Shown here: positions 7,801 through 12,769 of the stretch, in pieces
How positions within the stretch are numbered: position 1 is the first letter of the stretch
Layout: every line of letters starts with the position of its first letter
Source of the DNA: an uncultured Burkholderiaceae bacterium
GTDB lineage: Bacteria; Pseudomonadota; Gammaproteobacteria; Burkholderiales; Burkholderiaceae_F
Assembly (NCBI GenBank): GCA_937936215.1
Contig: CALGWX010000206.1
Span: 1 to 12,769, forward strand
Direction of reading: 5' to 3'
Length of the DNA: 12,769 nucleotides
Program-made: the position numbers and the translations under genes
Notes under the pieces: generated by a model
Told to the model about the DNA's origin: nothing
Database searches by the model: none
The model's input: the letters and a program-made list of their open reading frames with translations, nothing else

Positions 7801-8448
7801 CTCCGGCTGCGCGGCGAGATCCGGGGGGCCTCCAACGGCGCCGGGCTTGCCGTGGCGCTTTGCGAGAAGTCTTTTCTGGCGTCCACCACCTGTGATTGGG
7901 TCGAGATCCCAGCGAGCGACGGCTGGGCCCGCTTCGAAGCCTTGCTGCGGCGGCCGGCGGCCAGCGTGAGCCGGCTCGGCTTCGAGGCGCCGGTGTCGCT
8001 ATCGCTGCACAACGGCCGCTTTGGCACGCGCGTCGAGGTGCGGGGCTTGTCGTTGGCAGACGGCGACACCGAGTTGCTGGCCAATGGCGCTTTCACTGCC
8101 GGCTTGGACCGTTGGCTTATGCACTCCGACGTGCACTTGGCTTGGCGGGTGCTGAATTCGCCGCTGCAGGTGCTGGTGGAACAGGGAATCTTCGGCCTGC
8201 TCGCCTGGGCGGCGCTGGCGGTGGCGGTGCTCGCGAGGGCGCTGCGAGAGGCGCGCCGCGTTGCGCCAGCCGCCGCCGCGGCGGCACTGGGACTGATGCT
8301 CGTCGGTGCCTTCGACACGCTGCTCGATTCGCCGCGCCTGGTCGTGGCGGCGGCGTTCATTCTCTGGCTGGTGCTGCGACCGGCCGACGGCGCGGCGTCC
8401 GCGTCCAACCGCGGGCGCGCTTTGGCTGGCGTTCGGCCCGACGGATAG
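4867..8448 (+). CDS. Giant membrane protein: three VanZ-like domains fused to an O-antigen-ligase/polymerase-like domain
   Basis: About 1193 aa. Residues 2-135 form a VanZ domain (DWVANILMFVPLG, then EFAQLYFPNRTVSLNDIVAE). Residues 153-279 and 295-425 repeat the same layout in weaker form (LAVLPLGWWLA with IEAAQFLLVSGTSQGASV; HLFLYAPVGLAVWLWG with ETGKLFVAGKHPDYTDV). Residues 426-571 are a low-complexity Ala/Pro/Arg linker. From 572 on there are many membrane segments, a TLSRAGAAAWAV motif (825-836), RLAHWHAALAL and FGTGLGSF (920-927), and WRVLNSPLQVLVEQGIFGLL (1093-1112), the pattern of the Wzy_C O-antigen ligase/polymerase family. Between these last two lies a soluble, probably periplasmic insert (930-1089) rich in beta strands. 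The likely role is polymerisation or ligation of the cell-surface polysaccharide in the inner membrane; what VanZ domains do here is unknown. ATG 4867 starts 7 bases after the previous stop; ATG 4843 is an alternative. No good Shine-Dalgarno precedes either. Confidence 0.85.
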   Translation: MMRLRAAVLWLAAAALVAYLSFVPFYFQPLALEEALRRFSHIPYLNLGAGNRADWVANILMFVPLGGLAAAVFAPAPRGGRALWAVVPATLAGAAWAVAVEFAQLYFPNRTVSLNDIVAEVIGALLGASLWCVFGARSVDWWRRLLRGGQATANAALAAYLVAYLVMSLSPFDFVVAIDEIAEKAASNLHGLWLAPIGCGQTPCSVKLAAESLAVLPLGWWLAMRGSGGRGAVIAAAVFGAGLGLAIEAAQFLLVSGTSQGASVVARALGVAAGAWLHGARHRIVDIDWARWGRPLVLASALPWLAAVAYVAGWLGGRWLSVEGALARLPDVQWMPFYYQYYSTEQALIRSTLVHLFLYAPVGLAVWLWGRRQKRASAAIAAAIAAAVALVAETGKLFVAGKHPDYTDVLIAMSAAWAVATVLRWTSDKPFDAAERLGHRRRRAQAADRGTVAAAAPLAVTPGAGRAIDTLPRQPAAPAHAPAAVPPLSNGASATGDRDLLPWEATEPLELALASSAASWCSAGGRAGALPAPRQLAGRAPTDGGVQPLSRGAHDVSIAAATTPALARSLPARAIGVVVLLLVAVSVMRFPLWQLPLALGLAAYGAVLARLPLAYLIVVPVALPLLDLAPYSGRFFWDEFDLLLATTLGVRLLLAHGPAGVGPRLPVLPLALLGLSVAVSAAIALWPPAPLDGNAFTNYLSPYNALRVGKGYLWAACLLWLLWRDAAAGRNVSARLQVGLGLALLAAVFGVFWERLLFVGLSNFDAWFRAAGLVSALHVGGAYLEALLVALTPFSLALALAARRPVFGLFWLGVTALAAVALLLTLSRAGAAAWAVTLLAFALLWWAGRRRAGASVDALSGRGWAGVLALAVLAGAGSLFAQSDALRYRLAAADKDLGVRLAHWHAALALREGSLAHQLFGTGLGSFPREFYLAHAASAQLPAYRLERDATDGQPILALTGGRGMFVDQRISAPAGRPLRLRGEIRGASNGAGLAVALCEKSFLASTTCDWVEIPASDGWARFEALLRRPAASVSRLGFEAPVSLSLHNGRFGTRVEVRGLSLADGDTELLANGAFTAGLDRWLMHSDVHLAWRVLNSPLQVLVEQGIFGLLAWAALAVAVLARALREARRVAPAAAAAALGLMLVGAFDTLLDSPRLVVAAAFILWLVLRPADGAASASNRGRALAGVRPDG

Positions 8449-8461
8449 CGTGAAAAGGGGC

Positions 8462-8482
8462 ACGCCGACCTTCGTCCGGCGT
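8462..8482. terminator. Hairpin between convergent genes, possible bidirectional terminator
   Basis: ACGCCGAC (8462-8469), loop CTTC, then GTCCGGCGT (8474-8482) forms an 8-bp GC-rich stem with one bulged C and a stable-type tetraloop. It sits in the 60-base gap between the ends of two convergent genes, where a shared terminator is expected. No T-run follows on either strand, which limits confidence. Confidence 0.45.
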
Positions 8483-8508
8483 ATGGCTGCGGGCGAGCGG
8501 CGCGGCCG

Positions 8509-9300
8509 CTACTTCAGCGGCTTGCCGGGCCGCCACTCCTGCGCCGCTTTCTGCGCCGCCAGGATCTGCTCCGGCGCGAGCGCCGAGAGCAGGCTGTCGC
8601 GCGCCTCGCGCGCACGCGCGTGCCCCTGCGCGGCGGCGAGGTTGAACCAGATGTAGGCCTTCGGCTTGTCGACCGGCACCGCCTGCCCGGTCCGGTACAT
8701 GACCCCGAGGCTGTACTGCGCGTCGGCGTGGTTCTGCTGCGCGGCCAGCTCGAACCACTTCAGCGCCAGCGGGAAGCTCTGCAGCGTGCCGCGGCCGGCG
8801 TGGTGCATCGCGCCCAGCGTGTACTGCGCATCCGCATAGCCCTGGTCGGCCGCCTGCTGGATCCACTTCAGCGCCAGGGCCGGCTCGGGCTCCGCACCGC
8901 CCTGCGGGTTCAGGTAGGCCAGTCCGAGTCGCAGCTGCGCTTTCGGGTCGCCGTCCTCCGCCGCGGCGGCCAGCGCCAGGTCGATAAGGACCGGCGTGGC
9001 GGGCGCCTCGTCGGCCGGAGCCGGGGCCGCGGCCGCTGCCACCGCAGCCGGCGGCGGATCGCGGTGGGCCGTGGCGACATGCCGCAGGTTGCCGACGAGC
9101 AGGCCGGCGGCAAAGGTGGCCGACAGCACAGCCCCGACGGTGACGCCCAGCAGCAGGCGAGAACTCAGGTACTGAAATCGCCGCCCGCACTGGCGGCAGC
9201 GGTACGAGGTGTAGAACAACGAACGCCAAATACCGTCCTCAGGCCGGTGCCGCGACCGGCGCAGGTTGTCGCTTTGGCAGGAGGGGCAGCGGGGCGTCAT
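8509..9300 (-). CDS. Zinc-ribbon, single-TM, Sel1-repeat (SLR/TPR-like) protein
   Basis: A 263-aa protein in three parts. Residues 1-44 are a zinc ribbon with CPSC (Cys5, Cys8) and CRQC (Cys35, Cys38). One hydrophobic segment at about 48-70 (LLLGVTVGAVLSATFAAGLL) should cross the inner membrane, putting the ribbon in the cytoplasm and the rest in the periplasm. An Ala/Pro-rich spacer (80-105) leads to Sel1-like repeats (about 106-235) with the usual A-x-QGYADAQYTLGAMHHAGRG and NHADAQYSLGVMYRTGQ patterns. Such repeats are protein-interaction scaffolds, so the protein may organise an envelope complex; no enzyme activity is suggested. It is convergent with the VanZ/ligase gene and divergent from the HprK-like cassette, so it forms its own unit. 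The ATG at 9300 gives the complete zinc ribbon, though no clear ribosome-binding site precedes it. Confidence 0.88.
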   Translation of the reverse strand: MTPRCPSCQSDNLRRSRHRPEDGIWRSLFYTSYRCRQCGRRFQYLSSRLLLGVTVGAVLSATFAAGLLVGNLRHVATAHRDPPPAAVAAAAAPAPADEAPATPVLIDLALAAAAEDGDPKAQLRLGLAYLNPQGGAEPEPALALKWIQQAADQGYADAQYTLGAMHHAGRGTLQSFPLALKWFELAAQQNHADAQYSLGVMYRTGQAVPVDKPKAYIWFNLAAAQGHARAREARDSLLSALAPEQILAAQKAAQEWRPGKPLK

Positions 9301-9626
9301 AAGCGCGGTCGCCGGTCGGTGCCGGGTGGCGTGTCGCCCATACTACAGGCCAGCCTACAGGCCAGCCGCCGCGAGGCAGCGGAAGCGGCGCGGCGCGCGG
9401 ATGCAGCTATGGCTCCACCTCTTCAGGCTCAGGAAGGCGCTCATGTGTCGAAAACTTTGACAGTCGGAACTCGGCCCGAGGTGACGGAAGGTGGGTACCG
9501 AGGACGCGGGCGGTGTTTGGGCCAATCGGATCAATCGGTTAGCTCTGTCTCGTGTCGCTTTGGCGCAGAGTTTGCTTGCAAAGAGCGTGCTAGCCTTCTG
9601 ATCAAACCTTTTGTATCGGCGTCGCA
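9301..9626. other. Divergent intergenic region before the HprK-like cassette
   Basis: These 326 bases carry no gene I can support. They should hold the promoters of the Sel1 gene (minus) and the 9627 cassette (plus). A perfect 12-bp tandem duplication is at 9343-9366. A consensus TTGACA is at 9457-9462, but GGTGAC at the right distance is a poor -10. Two near copies of a 9-base unit around CAATCGG occur at 9522-9539, and TTTGC-TT-GCAAA at 9571-9582 is a small inverted repeat; either could be a regulator site. GC content falls towards the right end, matching the gene that follows. Confidence 0.4.
9343..9366. repeat. Perfect tandem duplication of a 12-bp unit
   Basis: CTACAGGCCAGC occurs twice without a gap (9343-9354 and 9355-9366). 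It lies 43 bases upstream of the Sel1 gene's start, on the side where its promoter should be. It may be a replication-slippage product or a doubled regulator site. Confidence 0.8.
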
Positions 9627-10085
9627 ATGGATCGCTTCACTGGCCGTCGCAAACTCATTCGCGGATCGCTCTCGGCGCCGTTGGTGCTGACCGTTGCCTC
9701 GCCCGGCGCGCTTGCGCGGACTTCGTTTGGGGCCTGCCTGACCCGCACCCAAGTGCCGGATAACCTTGCCCTGTTTGCTGAGCAACAGGATGGTTTTCTG
9801 CGCACTGCGGTGCAGGTCTATTCAGGCAAGCTCAAAGGGCAAGAGGCGAGTCAGGGCAAACAGCTCTTCTATAAGGTCAGCGACTCGTATTACAAACTTG
9901 CGGACTGTAGTGAGGCCTACACAGCTACCGACTTCACGGGGAGGGACTCACCAAAAGCCGATGGAGTCCGGTACGCACTGGTTTACGTCGATGAGCATGG
10001 GCGAATCGTTCAATGGGGCGGGGCATGCCCCCCTAGTAACGGCTCTCCGGTCACGGTAAGTTGCTGGGCGTCTTTCGGTGGCTGA
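9627..10085 (+). CDS. Small Tat-signal-like exported protein, candidate substrate of the HprK-like cassette
   Basis: 152 aa. The N-terminus MDRFTGRRKLIRGSLSAPLV resembles a twin-arginine signal (Arg7-Arg8, then KLIRG), with a hydrophobic segment and a cleavage site near ALA30/R. The mature part has four cysteines (37, 94, 134, 146), an ALVYVDEHGRIVQW stretch (117-130) and an SCWASFGG end. I recall small proteins with this plan, '-APLVLTV-...ALVYVD..G...SCW.S', encoded beside HprK-related kinase and PqqD-like genes; I know of no assigned function. GC content is strikingly low for the window (47% in 9841-9900). The stop at 10085 is 52 bases before the PqqD-like start, suggesting co-transcription. 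No Shine-Dalgarno is visible before ATG 9627; the start is chosen because the signal sequence follows directly. Its role as the modified substrate is inferred from position only. Confidence 0.75.
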   Translation: MDRFTGRRKLIRGSLSAPLVLTVASPGALARTSFGACLTRTQVPDNLALFAEQQDGFLRTAVQVYSGKLKGQEASQGKQLFYKVSDSYYKLADCSEAYTATDFTGRDSPKADGVRYALVYVDEHGRIVQWGGACPPSNGSPVTVSCWASFGG

Positions 10086-10137
10086 GCAGTCGGATCTCGG
10101 TCGATCCTGTTTTCCAGTTTGCGAGCGGACTGCTTGC

Positions 10138-10422
10138 ATGAACGGTGGGGCCGACGCTCAGCGGTATTCGCTGGCGGCCGGGGTTCGAATGGTCGCCCTT
10201 GATGATGAAATCGTTGTCTTCAATCCCGTCTCCTGGGAAACGCATCTTTTGAACTGTGCTGCAGCGATAGCAGTCGAGCTGGCGGCGGTTGGCGGGGTTT
10301 CCGTAGCGTCTTTGCAGGCGGAACTCGAGCAGGCTCTCGATAGTGCGGAGCGCGGTCGCGCTGGCGCTTACGCGGCAGGGCTGATCCAGGAGTTGCGCGG
10401 ACTGCAACTGCTTGGCGACTAG
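10138..10422 (+). CDS. PqqD-like protein of the HPr-rel-A type system
   Basis: 94 aa, the usual size for PqqD-like proteins. The order is a short N-terminus, then RYSLAAGVRMVALDDEIVVF (residues 9-28), NPVSWETHLLNCAAAIAVEL (29-48) and a helical C-terminal half. The 'V-L-D-E-x-V-x-x-N...T-H-L-L-N/D' pattern is typical of the PqqD fold, which binds leader or substrate peptides for modifying enzymes in pyrroloquinoline-quinone, lasso-peptide and related pathways. The start is ATG 10138: an in-frame GTG at 10078 would add 20 residues overlapping the previous gene's end, whereas 10138 gives the family's normal length and has a weak AGCGGA upstream. The kinase gene starts 13 bases after its stop, so the two are very probably co-translated. 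Sequence similarity among such short proteins is low, so the assignment leans on both motif and context. Confidence 0.85.
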   Translation: MNGGADAQRYSLAAGVRMVALDDEIVVFNPVSWETHLLNCAAAIAVELAAVGGVSVASLQAELEQALDSAERGRAGAYAAGLIQELRGLQLLGD

Positions 10423-10435
10423 CCTGCGTCGCTCA

Positions 10436-11350
10436 ATGCGGATCGACGCACTTAGCGAGCGGGCGCTCTCTGCTCGTCTAGGGGCTGTCGGCATCGCGCT
10501 CGATTTCGGCGCCGCGACCGCCAGAATCGTTGCCAACGCCCCCGGCTTTGAAGACGCGTTTCTCGCCGTCTACGGTGGCTTCGAGCCCGTCGAACCCCCC
10601 GGTTTCTTCGACGTCACGGTCTACTTGCGCCGCGCGACGGGCCTTCGCCGCTTTCTCCGGCCGCAGGTCGAACTGGTAGCCGATGGCGAGAGAACCTTCG
10701 CACCGTTCCCCGCCGACACCCACCTGCCGCTGCTCGAATGGGGCATGAACTACCTGCTGGCGCAGCGGCTGGGGTTTCACCTGCTGCTGCACGCGGGCGT
10801 GGTCGAGACCGGTGGGCGGGCGGTGATCCTGCCGGCGATGCCCGGCTCGGGCAAGAGCACGCTTACGGCGGCGCTTACCAACCGCGGCTTCAGGCTGCTA
10901 TCGGACGAGTTTGGCGTCGTGCGCTTCAGCGACGGGCAACTGCTGCCGCTGCTGCGGCCGGTGGCGCTGAAAAACGAGTCGATCGACGTCATCGCCAAGT
11001 TCGCGCCGCAGGCGCGCATCGGCCCGCGCTTTCCCAAGACGCGCAAGGGCACGGTGGCGCACATGGCGCCCGACGAGCATTCGATTGCCCGCCGCCACAA
11101 GCCGGCGCAGCCGGCGTTGATCGTCTTCCCACGCTACGACCCGAGCGTGGACTGCGTGGTCGAGCCGGAAAAGCGTTCGCGCGCGTTCACGCGGCTGTCG
11201 GTCAACTCCTTCAACTACGAGATGCTGGGGCCGCAGGCCTTCGACGCGGTGGCGCGGCTGATCGAGTCCTGCGCCGTGTATCGGCTGGCGTACCGCGATC
11301 TCGACCGCGCGATCGCCGCGATCCGCGAGCTGATGGCCGGCGCGACCTGA
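10436..11350 (+). CDS. HprK-related kinase A (HPr kinase-like P-loop protein)
   Basis: 304 aa. The C-terminal two thirds have the HPr-serine-kinase/phosphorylase plan: LLHAGVVE (117-124), the Walker A loop PGSGKST (136-142, Lys140), then LLSDEFG (154-160) with the acidic pair Asp157-Glu158, and a later basic/aromatic region. The N-terminal 100 residues lack recognisable HprK N-domain motifs. Genuine HprK phosphorylates HPr on serine in carbon regulation; this family ('HprK-related kinase A') is separate, has no known HPr partner here, and is characteristically encoded with a PqqD-like and a nucleotidyltransferase-like protein, as in this window. It is presumably a cytoplasmic ATP-dependent kinase of a peptide or small protein. 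ATG 10436 is preferred over TTG 10412, which would overlap the preceding gene and add residues unlike the family. Confidence 0.92.
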   Translation: MRIDALSERALSARLGAVGIALDFGAATARIVANAPGFEDAFLAVYGGFEPVEPPGFFDVTVYLRRATGLRRFLRPQVELVADGERTFAPFPADTHLPLLEWGMNYLLAQRLGFHLLLHAGVVETGGRAVILPAMPGSGKSTLTAALTNRGFRLLSDEFGVVRFSDGQLLPLLRPVALKNESIDVIAKFAPQARIGPRFPKTRKGTVAHMAPDEHSIARRHKPAQPALIVFPRYDPSVDCVVEPEKRSRAFTRLSVNSFNYEMLGPQAFDAVARLIESCAVYRLAYRDLDRAIAAIRELMAGAT

Positions 11351-11400
11351 GCGCGGCGGCGCCGCAGCACTCGTTCGATGCGCCGATACACTGCCGGCGC

Positions 11401-12534
11401 ATGCCTGCCGTTGCGACACCCACCGCGCCGCACGTTCGCCTGCTGCTCGACGCGCTAGCCGATCCGGCGCGCAGCGCCGCGTTGGAACCGCGCCAGTGGG
11501 ACATCCTGGTGCGCACGGCGCGGGTGGCGCGGTTGCTGGGCACTCTCGCGGCGCGTGTCGAGGCCGCCGGCGCGCTAGGCCGGCTGCCGGAAGCGGTGGC
11601 CAACCATTTGCGGGCGGCGCTGGCCGAGGCGCGCTACCTGCGGCAGATGACGCTGCGGCAGCTCACGGTGCTGGCGGACACCCTGCGGCCGCTGGCCGCG
11701 CCCATCGTGGCGCTGAAGGGTTCCGCCTACATCCTCGCCGAGCTTTCCATCGCCGCCGGCCGCATGCCGCGCGACGTCGACCTGATGGTCGAGCGGCGCC
11801 GGCTCGACGAGGCCGAGCGGCTGCTCAGGGCGGCCGGGTGGGAGTTCTCCAAGACCGACGAGTACGACCAGCGTTACTACCGCGAGTGGTCGCACGAGCT
11901 GCCGCCGATGCGCGCCCCGGTGCTGCCGCTGGAACTCGACCTGCACCACACGATCCTGCCGCCGATTGGTCGGCTGCGGCCGAATGCTGCGCGCCTGTTC
12001 GCTGACTCGGTGGCCGTTCCCGGCAGCGAATACCGCGTGCTGCGCCCCGCCGATCAGTTGCTGCACGCGGCGGTGCACCTGTTCCAGGACTCCGACTGCG
12101 TCGGCAAGCTGCGCGACCTGGTCGACATCGATGGGCTGGCGCGCGAGTACGCGCAGCGGCACGGTGATGCCTTCTGGGATGAGCTCGCGGGCGCGGCCGA
12201 AGGGCACGGCCTGGGCCGCCCCCTGTGGTACGCACTGGCGTTCGCGTCGTCATGGCTGGCGACGCCGGTTCCCGCGGCAGCCTGGGAGCGCTTCGAGCGC
12301 TTCCGGCCGCCGGGGCTCGCGCGATGGCCGCTGGTCGCGCTCGCCTCCCGCGTGCTCGCGCCCGTGCATCCGGACACCGAGGCGGGCGTCGGCAGGCGCA
12401 TGGCGGCATCCGCCCTCGAATTCCGCGCCCTTTGCCTACGCATGCCGCCGACGACACTGGCCTACCACTCTGCCAACAAGTTCCTTCGTTCGTGGCGCGG
12501 GCGGCCTGCCGCCGCGGCGGCGGAGCCGCAGTAG
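11401..12534 (+). CDS. Nucleotidyltransferase-family protein of the HPr-rel-A type cassette
   Basis: 377 aa. The N-terminal helical region leads to ALKGSAYILAELS (104-116) and GRMPRDVDLMV (120-130), whose Asp125 and Asp127 are the metal-binding pair of the uncharacterised nucleotidyltransferase family (NTP_transf_5 type). A LELDLHHTI motif follows (177-185), with YREWSHELPP before it (160-169). These are the expected active-site elements, so the protein may transfer a nucleotide or phosphate-linked group to a protein or sugar; the actual substrate is unknown. The C-terminal 150 residues are helical (HAAVHLFQDSDCVGKLRDL and after). ATG 11401, 50 bases after the kinase stop, is the only sensible start: the frame is open far upstream (from 10738) but that part is a shadow of the kinase gene. 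It is the last gene of the cassette. Confidence 0.9.
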   Translation: MPAVATPTAPHVRLLLDALADPARSAALEPRQWDILVRTARVARLLGTLAARVEAAGALGRLPEAVANHLRAALAEARYLRQMTLRQLTVLADTLRPLAAPIVALKGSAYILAELSIAAGRMPRDVDLMVERRRLDEAERLLRAAGWEFSKTDEYDQRYYREWSHELPPMRAPVLPLELDLHHTILPPIGRLRPNAARLFADSVAVPGSEYRVLRPADQLLHAAVHLFQDSDCVGKLRDLVDIDGLAREYAQRHGDAFWDELAGAAEGHGLGRPLWYALAFASSWLATPVPAAAWERFERFRPPGLARWPLVALASRVLAPVHPDTEAGVGRRMAASALEFRALCLRMPPTTLAYHSANKFLRSWRGRPAAAAAEPQ

Positions 12535-12604
12535 CGTGGAACCGCGCTGACGATTGATTCCCGCGCTCGGATGGGCTGATCGGCCGCCCGCGGGTCGGTT
12601 CCCC

Positions 12605-12659
12605 GGGGCGGGTCCCGGGGGGCGGGTCCCGGGGAGCGGGTCCGGGGGGAGCGGCTTCC
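12605..12659. repeat. G-rich imperfect tandem repeat, about 14-bp unit
   Basis: GGGGCGGGTCCC is followed by GGGGGGCGGGTCCC, GGGGAGCGGGTCC and a diverged GGGGGGAGCGGCTTCC: about four imperfect units. The plus strand carries many runs of three or more G, and the units also pair as GGGTCCC/GGGACCC-type hairpins. It sits between the end of the nucleotidyltransferase gene and a possible convergent gene, where it could act as a terminator or transcription block. Confidence 0.7.
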
Positions 12660-12674
12660 GGCCGGGGTCACGGC

Positions 12675-12769
12675 CTACTCAAGGCGAGCAGGCGGCTCCC
12701 GCAGCTCGGGATCGCGTGCGAGCCGCAGCGCATTGCGACCGTGTGGGGCGCCGGACCCGGCCGCGCTTG
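12675..12769 (-). CDS. Possible C-terminal end of a convergent gene (partial, unidentified)
   Basis: On the minus strand one frame is open from the right edge to a TAG at 12675-12677 and reads SAAGSGAPHGRNALRLARDP, then ELREPPARLE. The Leu/Ala/Arg/Asp composition is more protein-like than the other two minus-strand frames, both of which also end nearby. Only 30 codons are visible, so neither the product nor even its coding nature is certain. Confidence 0.3.
   Translation of the reverse strand, partial: SAAGSGAPHGRNALRLARDPELREPPARLE

Noticed and set aside
1936..9528. Octamer GCCAATCG shared upstream of both small secreted-protein genes (1936-1943 and 9521-9528)
   Set aside because: Given the lengths of the two upstream regions, about one shared 8-mer is expected by chance, and the flanking bases do not match.
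8620..9690. 356-codon plus-strand frame
   Set aside because: It is antisense to the Sel1-repeat gene, whose motifs are clear, and the translation shows no recognisable protein features.
2032..10085. Possible homology between the 157-aa and 152-aa small secreted proteins
   Set aside because: Both are exported and have four cysteines, but the cysteine spacing and the motifs around them differ and no shared stretch is visible.
10738..11400. Upstream extension of the nucleotidyltransferase frame inside the kinase gene
   Set aside because: The kinase frame holds Walker A and related motifs, whereas this frame gives low-complexity Arg/Ala/Gly sequence. The real start is ATG 11401.
1..12769. tRNA, rRNA, CRISPR arrays, insertion sequences or transposase genes
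   Set aside because: I saw no regularly spaced repeats, no transposase motifs with inverted ends and no recognisable structural RNA on either strand.

Overview
The window is about 12.8 kb of very GC-rich DNA (roughly 70% in the core genes by hand count). Gene content and codon use suggest a betaproteobacterium of the Rhodocyclales/Burkholderiales type; this is inference, because no rRNA or lineage marker is present. It reads as part of an exopolysaccharide/capsule locus followed by a compact cassette that looks like an 'HPr-rel-A' type system.

Layout. (1) At the left edge a partial minus-strand gene encodes a small exported protein. (2) Plus-strand genes run from 521 to 8448: UDP-glucose 6-dehydrogenase (ugd); a 157-aa secreted cysteine-containing protein of unknown function in DNA of lower GC; a UDP-glucuronate 4-epimerase; an exported right-handed beta-helix protein; and a very large (about 1193 aa) membrane protein joining three VanZ-like domains to an O-antigen-ligase/polymerase-like domain. 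(3) A convergent minus-strand gene (8509-9300) encodes a zinc-ribbon, single-TM, Sel1-repeat protein. (4) A 326-bp non-coding stretch is followed by a plus-strand cassette (9627-12534): a 152-aa protein with a Tat-like signal, a PqqD-like protein, an HprK-related kinase and a nucleotidyltransferase-family protein. (5) The right edge has a G-rich tandem repeat and possibly the 3' end of a convergent gene.

How they may work together. Ugd makes UDP-glucuronate from UDP-glucose and the epimerase turns it into UDP-galacturonate, so the locus supplies uronic-acid precursors. The beta-helix protein could bind or cleave the polymer outside the cytoplasm, and the VanZ/ligase fusion is the likely polymerising or ligating membrane enzyme. 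No glycosyltransferase, flippase, Wza/Wzc or exosortase gene is in view, so the rest of the pathway must lie elsewhere. The second cassette combines a PqqD-like presumed peptide chaperone, a P-loop kinase of HprK type and a nucleotidyltransferase with a small exported protein. This looks like a modification system whose target is plausibly the small exported protein encoded first. That link is inference and is the most interesting thing in the window.
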